Below are positions 7,191 to 13,164 of a stretch of 32,492 bases of DNA, piece by piece. Positions within the stretch are counted from its first letter, which is position 1; each line of letters starts with the position of its first letter. The DNA lies in the NCBI RefSeq assembly GCF_000720725.1, contig NZ_JOCQ01000100.1:1-32492 (forward strand), read 5' to 3'. Source of the DNA: Streptomyces rimosus subsp. rimosus. Lineage in GTDB: Bacteria; Actinomycetota; Actinomycetes; Streptomycetales; Streptomycetaceae. Under the pieces are notes generated by a model that was given only the letters and a program-made list of their open reading frames with translations, did not search any database and had not been told where the DNA came from. The position numbers were made by a program, and so were the translations under genes.

Positions 7191-7634
7191 TCAGAACGGC
7201 GGCTCTTCGGCCTCAGCGTCGTGCTTCTCTGTCCAGTGCTGCCATTCACGCTGAGCCTGTGACTGCCTTTGCCTCTCAGCGACAACACCACCAGCCTGAT
7301 TACGGCCAGTCTCACGGTTGTGGCAGCGAACACAAAGGGCTCTCAGGTACTCATGTGCATTCGGGTCAGCAACACCACGCTTAACCAGTTCCTTGCGGCT
7401 CAGCGGGTAATGGTCGGCAACCTTGGAAGGCTGGCCACACAACACACACCAAGCATTCATGTACAGGAATGACTCACGCTTGCGTGGCCAATCCTTGCCG
7501 TATGCGCTAGTCCCCTTCTCAGCGCGTCGGGCAGTCAGCATGTGCACATGATCAGGGCAAGCCCGCTCCTTACCGCCTATGGAGTTAGGGCAGTTGGGTA
7601 CGACAGGGCAGGGACGCCGGGGGCGGTATGGCAC
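7191..7634 (-). CDS. Phage-type HNH endonuclease
   Basis: 147 aa. An N-terminal Cys-rich segment (PRRPCPVVPNCPNS…ACPDH) precedes a classical HNH core: C-V-L-C, then ADHYPLSRKELVKRG with the catalytic His, L-R-A-L-C-V-R-C-H-N-R-E-T, and a basic Gln/Arg-rich tail. The two CxxC pairs bind structural zinc and the D-H and C-H-N positions form the nuclease centre. In many phages a gene like this flanks the terminase and helps DNA packaging; here no terminase follows. GTG at 7634 is the assumed start; it lacks a strong ribosome site, but a later start would remove the conserved Cys-rich region. It may nick DNA for the element or be a phage relic. Confidence 0.85.
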   Translation of the reverse strand: MPYRPRRPCPVVPNCPNSIGGKERACPDHVHMLTARRAEKGTSAYGKDWPRKRESFLYMNAWCVLCGQPSKVADHYPLSRKELVKRGVADPNAHEYLRALCVRCHNRETGRNQAGGVVAERQRQSQAQREWQHWTEKHDAEAEEPPF

Positions 7635-7662
7635 GGGAGGGGTCCATTCAGGAAGGCAGGGA

Positions 7663-7686
7663 CCACCTACGGATTTCCGGAGGTGG
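7663..7686 (-). terminator. Stem-loop overlapping the stop of the 97-aa gene
   Basis: CCACCTACGGA and TCCGGAGGTGG pair with one mismatch around a 2-nt centre. It covers the stop at 7667 and closely resembles the hairpin at 9439-9462 (19 of 24 positions identical), so it belongs to a small repeated family inside the element. Confidence 0.5.
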
Positions 7687-7960
7687 GGTCATCAGTAATG
7701 GCGCTGAATAGCTCCGCATCGCTGAGCCCGTGGATTGCCGCCGCAGCGTCTAGGTTCTGCTGTACGTCGTCCAGTGGGTCTAGCTCATCTTCCGCAGAAC
7801 ACAGCATGTTCCGAATGGCGTGCACTAGGCGCGTTGCCTTCTCTGGATCAGCGTTGCCGTCAGCGAGCATGAGCCGCAATTCATCGGCGTAGCCGTGTGC
7901 ATATCTCAGCGATTGGGTCAGCGACTCAGCGTGTGAGGGCGCGCAGTCATCAGCGAGCAT
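7667..7960 (-). CDS. Hypothetical element protein, 97 aa
   Basis: An acidic, helical small protein: MLADDCAPSHAESLTQSLRY, a middle helix DPEKATRLVHAIRNMLCSAE and an acidic stretch DELDPLDDVQQNLDAAAAI. ATG at 7960 follows GAAGGAGAACGCCC, a very good ribosome site. It lies after a hairpin that ends the upstream cluster, so it may have its own promoter in 7961-8095. No function is recognised; phage early-region proteins of this size often bind host proteins. Confidence 0.7.
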   Translation of the reverse strand: MLADDCAPSHAESLTQSLRYAHGYADELRLMLADGNADPEKATRLVHAIRNMLCSAEDELDPLDDVQQNLDAAAAIHGLSDAELFSAITDDPTSGNP

Positions 7961-8095
7961 GGGCGTTCTCCTTCACGCCAGCACACACGCCAGCGAAGAG
8001 GCGGTCAGGGAAAAGGACAGGCCAGAAAACGTGGGGGTTTTCGTCGGTTCGGGGTGCCTGGTTGCAGTCGGGACCAGTGCGAACGGGCAGCCAAA

Positions 8096-8135
8096 GGGCC
8101 GTGCCGCTGGTGGGTGGGTTCCAGCAACACGGCCC
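8096..8135 (-). terminator. Terminator hairpin after the 61-aa zinc protein gene
   Basis: GGGCCGTG (8096-8103) pairs with CACGGCCC (8128-8135), with an inner GCTGG/CCAGC stem (8106-8110 and 8121-8125). It lies just beyond the stop of the leftward gene at 8145, in a ~180-bp gap that otherwise shows no gene. Confidence 0.6.
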
Positions 8136-8144
8136 CTGGTGTGC

Positions 8145-8330
8145 TCAGGCGCTCCGCTTCCATGCCCGGTAGCAGACGAGACACATTGACTTCCGATATC
8201 CCGGGGAATCCGGCCGGGAAACGCCCCGGGCAATGAGCTGAGAACGCGTCAGCGGATAGAAACAGTTCACATCCGCTGGCACGCCTAGCCCGTCTTCAGT
8301 GCACAGCTCACAGAACGGGCTATCAGCCAT
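8145..8330 (-). CDS. 61-aa zinc-ribbon protein, degenerate HNH paralogue
   Basis: It contains F-C-E-L-C, then NCFYPLTRSQLIARGVSRPD and S-M-C-L-V-C-Y. Aligned with the element's own HNH protein (DHYPLSRKELVKRGVADPN… L-C-V-R-C-H), the scaffold PL(S/T)R..L..RGV and all four zinc Cys match, but the catalytic D-H is C-F and the C-H is C-Y. It therefore looks like a trimmed, catalytically dead copy: a zinc fold without nuclease activity, perhaps DNA-binding or a modulator of HNH. ATG at 8330 overlaps the end of the upstream gene by eight bases. Confidence 0.7.
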   Translation of the reverse strand: MADSPFCELCTEDGLGVPADVNCFYPLTRSQLIARGVSRPDSPGYRKSMCLVCYRAWKRSA

Positions 8331-8604
8331 AGTGGTCAGCCCACATCTGCCGCAGCACGTCTAGCGGAACGGTTGGGGGAATCAGCGGGTTGCCCTCAGC
8401 GTCATAGTGCGTCAGGTCAACCAGCGCGTTCCGCATTCGGACAGTGCCCCGGGTTACCGGCGCTGCACCAGGCTGAGGGAAGACCACATCAGCGGCAGCG
8501 TGCGAGTCGGCAAAGCACGGGGCTCCATTCGCGTCCCGGGGCCAAACCAGGTAAGCAGGCTGGCCGTTGTAGTCCGGCCCCGGGTCCAGTAGGTCATGTG
8601 CCAT
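8323..8604 (-). CDS. Hypothetical element protein, 93 aa
   Basis: Begins MAHDLLDPGPDYNGQPAYLV and is hydrophilic with several Pro and Trp (AYLVWPRD; PLDVLRQMWADHYG at the end). The ATG at 8604 shares bases with the previous stop (TAATG), which fixes the start and indicates coupled translation; an upstream in-frame ATG at 8619 is rejected for that reason. Unrecognised; probably a structured small phage-type protein. Confidence 0.72.
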   Translation of the reverse strand: MAHDLLDPGPDYNGQPAYLVWPRDANGAPCFADSHAAADVVFPQPGAAPVTRGTVRMRNALVDLTHYDAEGNPLIPPTVPLDVLRQMWADHYG

Positions 8605-9074
8605 TACTCGACAACCCACTCAGCCTGTAGCTTCTCGGCAAGGTCAGCGCCGTGCCGCATGGCAGCCTTGTAAATCGCCTCTTCTAGCCGGTCGGCAATG
8701 CGCATGTCTCGCTCAGGAAGTGCCCGTGCGAACGTGTCGTCAGGGTGCTGCCCGTGCAGCCGGTAGTAAGCGCTCTGCGCATGGGACCGAATGGCATTCC
8801 GCTTCGCGCGCTCCACCCAGAAGTGGGCTACAGCGGCAATCGGGTCAGTGCCCTCATAGATGGCATCAGCGGCAGACTTCGAGCCGACTTCCTGTAGCTC
8901 AGCGTCAAGCACCTCCCACTGAGAAAGAAACTCAGCGTCCTTCTCTCGCTGTGCCTCAACGCGCTCAGCGGCCTTCTCGGCCTGCCGGGTAGCCTCAGCG
9001 GCCTCAGCCTCAGCCAACTTCGCGGCAGCCGCCTCAGCGGCCTTACGCGCCTTCTCAATGTCAATGGCGGTCAT
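8604..9074 (-). CDS. Coiled-coil element protein, 156 aa
   Basis: Residues ~5-60 are a strongly helical Ala/Glu/Lys/Arg-rich region (AEAAAAKLAEAEAAEATRQA…), likely a coiled coil. A more varied C-terminal domain follows (ADAIYEGTDPIAAVAHFWVE… RMHIG-like helices to EWVVE). ATG at 9074 starts MTAIDIEKARK; the ATG at 9119 would overlap the upstream gene. Phage scaffold-like or nucleic-acid-binding roles are possible, but nothing specific is seen. Confidence 0.72.
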   Translation of the reverse strand: MTAIDIEKARKAAEAAAAKLAEAEAAEATRQAEKAAERVEAQREKDAEFLSQWEVLDAELQEVGSKSAADAIYEGTDPIAAVAHFWVERAKRNAIRSHAQSAYYRLHGQHPDDTFARALPERDMRIADRLEEAIYKAAMRHGADLAEKLQAEWVVE

Positions 9075-9090
9075 GGTGTCTGGTGCCCTT

Positions 9091-9411
9091 TCAGTTGCTG
9101 GTGCCGTAGCCGCGCGCAATGCGCTGCTCAGGGGTTAGGTCAGCGTCACCCGCGCTGGTCTGTCGCTGCGGAGCGTCGCCTAGCTGAGCGGCAGCCTTAC
9201 GGGCAACGGTCGCGTAGCCCATGGCCATTCGCGTAGAAGGGTCGACCTCAACTCCGCGCGCCTCAGCGGCCTTTAGGTGCGAGACCATGGCGTCACCCTC
9301 GGCGCTGGCCGAAGATGCGATGGACTCAAGGTGCTTGCGCTTGCGCTCAGGGTCGTTGGTGTCAATCGCACCCGGGTCAATGGTGCGCATGTACCAGGGG
9401 GTTTCAGTCAT
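9091..9411 (-). CDS. Hypothetical element protein, 106 aa
   Basis: Starts MTETPWYMRTIDPGAIDTND after GAAAGGA. It is hydrophilic with a helix rich in Ala/Glu (ESIASSASAEGDAMVSHLKA) and a C-terminal segment DLTPEQRIARGYGTSN. It is separated from the next gene by 16 bases and is probably co-transcribed with it. No family recognised. Confidence 0.7.
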   Translation of the reverse strand: MTETPWYMRTIDPGAIDTNDPERKRKHLESIASSASAEGDAMVSHLKAAEARGVEVDPSTRMAMGYATVARKAAAQLGDAPQRQTSAGDADLTPEQRIARGYGTSN

Positions 9412-9437
9412 TGGGGAGTTTCCTTTCAGAGCGGTTG

Positions 9438-9463
9438 ACCACTTCCGAAATTTCGGAGGTGGT
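9438..9463 (-). terminator. Loopless palindrome after the 92-aa gene
   Basis: ACCACTTCCGAAA / TTTCGGAGGTGGT forms a 26-bp near-perfect palindrome with one mismatched pair, immediately after the stop at 9463. Related in sequence to the hairpin at 7663-7686. It could be a terminator or a dimeric operator just ahead of the gene starting at 9411. Confidence 0.5.
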
Positions 9464-9741
9464 TAGTTCCAGTACCAAACCCGGGGATGTAGCGCCGGGT
9501 CCTTCGGGCGAATCCCCTTGTAGCGACTTCCATAACGCCGGTTCGTGCGGCTGTATCCGGTCGCACGTAGCAAGCGGTCGAAGCTGCCCATAGGGATAAA
9601 GCTGTTGTTCGTAATGCTCGCGCATGCGTAGAAGAGCAAGGGCACGCTTGATTCGCAGTCCGGGCACTCTTCCAGAGCTTCACCAACAGCGGCCACGAAA
9701 TCCGAGATATACGCCCGGTCAGCGACAGTTAGATTCGTCAT
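9463..9741 (-). CDS. Hypothetical element protein, 92 aa
   Basis: Starts MTNLTVADRAYISDFVAAVG and contains E-C-P-D-C, LLFYACASITNNSF and a basic C-terminal half (RATGYSRTNRRYGSRYKG). ATG at 9741 follows a G-rich stretch and lies within the end of the preceding 51-aa ORF. The basic tail suggests nucleic-acid contact; otherwise unknown. Confidence 0.68.
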   Translation of the reverse strand: MTNLTVADRAYISDFVAAVGEALEECPDCESSVPLLFYACASITNNSFIPMGSFDRLLRATGYSRTNRRYGSRYKGIRPKDPALHPRVWYWN

Positions 9742-9874
9742 GACCAACCCCCAGAGCCAGAATACGGAGCACGGAAAGGGCGGCGAAAAGCTCAGTGCGC
9801 GCCTGTCCATCCTTCGGCACGATTGCGTGGTCTTCGAGAATGTCTACGGCCTGTGAGGCCCCGATTGCACCCAT
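9719..9874 (-). CDS. 51-aa small protein overlapping the next gene
   Basis: ATG at 9874 follows GGAG at good spacing. It encodes MGAIGASQAVDILEDHAIVP, then a helix ARTELFAALSVLRILALGVG and TGA at 9719, overlapping the following gene by 23 bases in another frame. It shows no membrane-length segment beyond a weakly hydrophobic helix. Continuity of the cluster and the ribosome site support it; its small size limits confidence. Confidence 0.5.
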   Translation of the reverse strand: MGAIGASQAVDILEDHAIVPKDGQARTELFAALSVLRILALGVGHDESNCR

Positions 9875-9957
9875 TGGGATTACTCCGAATTTCCTAGGTA
9901 AAAGGGGTCAGTCGGCTCGGATTTCATGGGATTTCCGAGCACGGCTCAGGAAAAGGG

Positions 9958-9999
9958 AGGGCAGGGGGCTGCCCCATGTCTATTTCAGTCCCCTGCCCT
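9958..9999 (-). terminator. Terminator hairpin after the 10004 gene
   Basis: AGGGCAGGGG (9958-9967) pairs perfectly with CCCCTGCCCT (9990-9999), loop 22 nt, immediately downstream of the stop at 10004, so the first leftward gene can be a separate transcript. Confidence 0.65.
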
Positions 10000-10003
10000 G
10001 GTC

Positions 10004-10453
10004 TTAGATAAGGGCTGTTGCCCGGGGGGTGTGGTGCTCACCGGAAGTCTCAGCGAGAGCGGCAGACTGTTCGGGGGTGATGTTGCCGAGTGCCGTTTCC
10101 CGCACGCGCCAACTGTGGAAGGTGGAAGCCGCCACGGCCTGCCTGTGCTCTTCGTCGTAACGCTGCTGCCCGGCTTCTGTGAGCGTGTCAGCTACAGCGG
10201 GAAGTACCGCCTTGCCGTGCTGCCGGAAAGCCCGGTCATACGCCCGGTGATCCCGCTTGCAGAGTGGCAGGTAGTAGGCCGTGCTCTCAGACCACAGATA
10301 GCCGTCCCGGTAGACCTCGGCTGGGTCCTGGTGGTTGTAGGCCCACTCAGCGGCGAAGGTCCCGCAGAACGCGCAAGCCTTATGGCTGGCAGGGCCCTTA
10401 GCTGTAACGACTCGCTTGTGTGCTGCCTTGTATTCATACTCTGCCGTAGGCAT
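10004..10453 (-). CDS. HNH-like zinc protein, 149 aa
   Basis: Contains ACAFCGTFAAEWAYNHQDP (C-x2-C and a following N-H) and Y-L-P-L-C-K-R-D-H-R-A-Y-D, an arrangement close to HNH/recombination-endonuclease-VII-like zinc folds found in actinophages. The C-terminal half is helical (EAGQQRYDEEHRQAVAASTF). ATG at 10453 follows AAAGGAC and gives MPTAEYEYKAA; the longer reading frame upstream lacks a ribosome site. It is the first gene of the leftward set after the integrase. Nuclease activity is possible but not certain. Confidence 0.75.
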   Translation of the reverse strand: MPTAEYEYKAAHKRVVTAKGPASHKACAFCGTFAAEWAYNHQDPAEVYRDGYLWSESTAYYLPLCKRDHRAYDRAFRQHGKAVLPAVADTLTEAGQQRYDEEHRQAVAASTFHSWRVRETALGNITPEQSAALAETSGEHHTPRATALI

Positions 10454-11125
10454 GGTGGAAGTCCTTTGGTGTGGTGGCCCGCGAATCAGTGCGCGGAAAC
10501 GAGAAAAGCCCCCAGACACGGGGAGTGATCCAAGGGGCCACCACGCGCCTTAGATCTCTCAACCCGCGCCCAGGGGCTGGTTCAGTGGCTATGGATATTC
10601 CCCCATAGCTGGAATGTCACTTCATGGGCCCGGTGTGGTGGCCGCCCACGCTGAGGGGCTCACTCCCCCTCTCAATATAGGTCTAGGGAGTCGAATGCCC
10701 GCCGGAAAGCGGCTAGCAGTACGCTGACCTGCGCAGATGGCAGAATGCTGAAATTTAGGTGTGGCGCGCGTCACGCAAGTTGCGGAATCCTAGCCATTCC
10801 CGGTGTGTAGAAGTGTAGGAAGTGAGGTCGATCCGGCTATTGCTCTCTATGCGTGGGACTTAGATTGGAAGTGGGGTGCACTTCTACACTTCTACATTCG
10901 TGCAGGTCAGAAGGCACTTCTGACGGGGGGCAGGAAACCTATCTACACGGTGGTGATTCCCGCTCCCATTTCCGCTGTCCACCACGGTCTCACCCTGGAA
11001 GCCCTGAGCGGCCCCCTGAGGGCGCGAGGGGAGCCTGTTGGTCTCACGGGGTCATGAGGGGCTAGAAGGCGCTCAGGGGGCTGCTCAGGGCCTTGCGTGC
11101 GGTATCCCGTCGGTGGACACACAAA
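10454..11125. promoter_or_regulatory. ~670-bp control region without genes
   Basis: It lies between the leftward phage-type set and the integrase terminators and should contain the promoter of the leftward set. TGTAGAAGTGTAG (10806-10818) and CTACACTTCTACA (10884-10896) are a perfect inverted pair 65 bp apart, each arm being two copies of a TGTAGAAG-like unit. GGTGTGGTGGCC occurs at 10468-10479 and 10632-10643, with an inverted GGCCACCAC at 10537-10545. This could be a switch region, repressor operator set or replication iterons. The 84-codon frame at 10803 runs through the repeats and is not credible as a gene. Confidence 0.45.
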
Positions 11126-11205
11126 AGCCCCCGCCGGTCACTGGGGCTAACGGGGGCTCGGAGAGCACAAAGGGGCCCCGCCCGGCATCTCTGCCAGGCG
11201 GGGCC
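11126..11205 (-). terminator. Double terminator downstream of the integrase
   Basis: First hairpin, reading leftward: GGCCCCGCC (11174-11182) with GGCGGGGCC (11197-11205), plus an inner GGCA/TGCC stem. Second: AGCCCCCG (11126-11133) with CGGGGGCT (11151-11158), followed on the minus strand by TTTTGTGTGT. Both lie within 100 bp after the integrase stop and insulate the control region. Confidence 0.75.
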
Positions 11206-11224
11206 TGCCTCGGTGTCGTGTGTT

Positions 11225-12898
11225 TTAGACGGCTTCCAGCTCAGCCGCCATGGCCGTTAGGTCACTTGCTGCCTCAGCGAAGTAGGGGTGTCGCACATCG
11301 AATTCAACGCGCCGTGGGTCCAAGTTGCGCCAGCCTCCTCGGATCGCTCGCTTCACGCTGAGGTGCGCTCCGGTGTCGTGCAAAAGCTTTCGCTTGCCTC
11401 CGGTGTCTGCTTCGGCCCACAAGTCGGCATAGGTTTTTCCAGTTCGGATTTCTTCGATCCGAGGTTCTATGGGCTCACGCGCTTCGAGTTCGGCCAATCG
11501 AGCGTCAAGCGCATCCGCCCGCTTCTGCCAAGCTGCCTTAGCTGCGTTGGATTTTTGCCGCCCTTGCTGAGCTTGGTGTTCCTCATACTCGGCGAGCGTG
11601 GCGTCAAGTTCCGGCTTCGGGTCGTAACCGGGAATTGTGCGGGTGATTTTGACTTCCAGCGCTCCGAGCATCCGCAAGAACTCGCGCTCCACATAGGCAT
11701 CAGCCCACTCGCGCTTGATGTGGGTTGAGGCGTCGCACTTACGTCCTCGGATGTTCGCGCCGCATTTGTACGTCTCGGTTTTGCCGGAAGGTCGGTTCAG
11801 GTACATTCGCTCTCCGCAGGCGTCACAGTGAATCACGCGGAGCAGTAGCGCCACGGTGTCCACACGGTCCGGCTTCTTGTTGTCCACAGAACGCTCAGCA
11901 AGCACCGCGCCGATAAGGTCGAATTCTTCGCGAGTGAGAATCGGCTCAGCGGTAGCCATGATCGGCGCGCCATTAGCGTCTCGCACGGGCTTGTTGTCGG
12001 TGATCTTCCAGCCCAACAGTCGTTCAGACGTCAGAAGTTCTTTTATTGCTCCGTGCCGCCATGTGAAGCGCTCACGGACTACGGTTTCGCCAGCGCTGCC
12101 ACCGGTCTTCCCGCCAGTCTTCCGTCCCTTCTTGAGGCTCCAGTGATCCCGCGATGAAGGAATGCCGTCTTCGTTCAGCCCCCGGGCTATCGCTGCCAGG
12201 CTCTTACCGGGAACACCTTCGCTGGGCTCACCCAAAAGTTCCCGAATGATGCGTTCAAGAACAGCCACAGCTTCGGGGTCCTGAACCAGAGTCCAGCCGC
12301 CACCTTCAAGAGGCGCAGGTTCATAGCCGTAGGGCGGACGGGAGCCACGCCAACGAAAAGGCATGACGCGCATTGCCGCCTGGGCGCCGATCACGCGTTC
12401 ACGGATTGCCTGAGCTTCGAACTGTGCGGCGAACGCGAAGATCGTGACCATGAGCTGAGCCATGGGATCTAGCGGATTGCGGAAGTCCAGCACCAACCGC
12501 CCGCCGGGGCCTTCCGCAATCACGATCATCTTTCGATGCTCGCGTGCCCAGAGCGATAGCGTGTATATGTCGTCCATGGACCGGACCGCGCGATCGAATC
12601 TCCAGAAAATCAGCGCGTCAAAGTCATCCGGACGACGGAGCCAGGCACCCAATTCCGGGCGCTCAAAAGGCGGGGTTTTGCTGGCGCTGACTCCCAGGTC
12701 AACGGCTTCGCGGTCGGCAAGGTCAATCCCCAGTGCTGCCGCAGCGTCTTGATTGGCTTCGCGCTGGCGTGCGGGACTAGTGGTCTCGTCGGTCAGTACG
12801 GACAGGCGGAGGCACGACACGCCCCTGAGCTGAGTGGTCACACAGGTACGTGAGGAAGTCGATTGCCTACTGTCTCTGACCTGCGGAGATGCTGCCAT
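11225..12898 (-). CDS. Large serine recombinase (integrase)
   Basis: 557 aa, the usual size for large serine integrases. Catalytic Ser33 lies in CLRLSVLTDETTSPARQ; further resolvase-domain motifs are DALIFWRFDRAVRS and MVTIFAFAAQFEAQAIRERV. A recombinase domain follows (GYEP… SLAAIARGLNEDGIPSSRDHW). A zinc ribbon about residues 355-390 contains H-C-D-A-C-G and further Cys in YKCGANIRGRKCD. A coiled-coil segment rich in Ala/Glu/Arg and a C-terminal domain complete it. ATG at 12898 follows GGGAG and sits ~30 bp from the attP centre, the usual phage arrangement. It joins attP with attB inside comEC; excision normally needs a directionality factor, and none was identified by sequence, though any of the small genes could be one. 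Confidence 0.95.
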   Translation of the reverse strand: MAASPQVRDSRQSTSSRTCVTTQLRGVSCLRLSVLTDETTSPARQREANQDAAAALGIDLADREAVDLGVSASKTPPFERPELGAWLRRPDDFDALIFWRFDRAVRSMDDIYTLSLWAREHRKMIVIAEGPGGRLVLDFRNPLDPMAQLMVTIFAFAAQFEAQAIRERVIGAQAAMRVMPFRWRGSRPPYGYEPAPLEGGGWTLVQDPEAVAVLERIIRELLGEPSEGVPGKSLAAIARGLNEDGIPSSRDHWSLKKGRKTGGKTGGSAGETVVRERFTWRHGAIKELLTSERLLGWKITDNKPVRDANGAPIMATAEPILTREEFDLIGAVLAERSVDNKKPDRVDTVALLLRVIHCDACGERMYLNRPSGKTETYKCGANIRGRKCDASTHIKREWADAYVEREFLRMLGALEVKITRTIPGYDPKPELDATLAEYEEHQAQQGRQKSNAAKAAWQKRADALDARLAELEAREPIEPRIEEIRTGKTYADLWAEADTGGKRKLLHDTGAHLSVKRAIRGGWRNLDPRRVEFDVRHPYFAEAASDLTAMAAELEAV

Positions 12899-12924
12899 GG
12901 TGGGTGACTCCCAGAGCTGCTAGT

Positions 12925-12952
12925 CGGGGAGTCTTCGGCAACCCGTACGGCC
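12925..12952. other. attR junction
   Basis: Element half: GGGGAGTCTTCGGC; shared AACCCG at 12940-12945; chromosomal half: TACGGCC. Joined with attL, the element halves give an attP whose arms GAGTCTTCGG and CCGAAGACTC are perfect complements flanking CAAC, with AA at the centre (12940-12941). Confidence 0.85.
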
Positions 12953-13164
12953 ACCCGGCGCCGCGTACCGTCCAGGCGCTGCGTTCCCAGGGCGCCCGGG
13001 TGCTGCGTACGGACACCGACGGTGCCGTCGCGGTGCTGGGCGGCCGGGACCGGCTCACCACCACCGTCAGGAGCGGCAGACGGAGCCGGGGGCGGCCGGC
13101 CGGTCGGCGCAGGGCACGTGCCGGTACTTCCGCAGGATGTTCTTCGCCGTGTCGGAGTCCATGA
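12940..13164 (+). pseudogene. comEC: comEC 3' remnant
   Basis: It continues exactly in phase from codon 2373: N-P-Y-G-H-P, then RTVQALRSQGARVLRTDTDG, the typical C-terminal part of actinobacterial ComEC, ending in a basic tail and TGA at 13164. The His of G-N-P-Y-G-H-P belongs to the last conserved motif of the nuclease-like domain. The fragment has no start or ribosome site of its own and is probably not translated while the element is integrated. The last 98 bases overlap the convergent gene at 13067. Confidence 0.9.

Larger units (their letters stand above)
2373..12941. mobile_element. Serine-integrase element (~10.57 kb) inserted in comEC
   Basis: The element is bounded by a 6-bp AACCCG at 2373-2378 and 12940-12945. 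On its element side each junction carries one arm of an inverted repeat: CCGAAGACTC at left, GAGTCTTCGG at right. An integrase gene starts about 30 bp inside the right junction. comEC reads into the left junction and resumes in the same codon phase after the right one. Base composition inside is visibly richer in A/T than the flanks. Cargo is mostly leftward small genes plus a regulator, HNH nuclease and a methyltransferase/peptide pair. No terminase, portal, capsid, tail, Rep, primase, FtsK/Tra or relaxase was found, so it is not a complete prophage or an obvious actinomycete conjugative element. A degenerate prophage, phage-satellite-like island or non-autonomous integrative element all fit. 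Confidence 0.93.

Noticed and set aside
6757..7254. Open frames on both strands between the XRE and HNH genes
   Set aside because: They cross the perfect hairpin at 7048-7088 or overlap the XRE gene; no start signals.
10803..11057. 84-codon plus-strand frame in the element control region
   Set aside because: No ribosome site, runs through the TGTAGAAG repeats, and the composition is not protein-like.
2373..12941. Actinomycete integrative conjugative element (AICE)
   Set aside because: No FtsK/Tra translocase, Rep/RepSA-type initiator, Prim-Pol or Spd genes; the integrase is a serine type without a tRNA attachment site.
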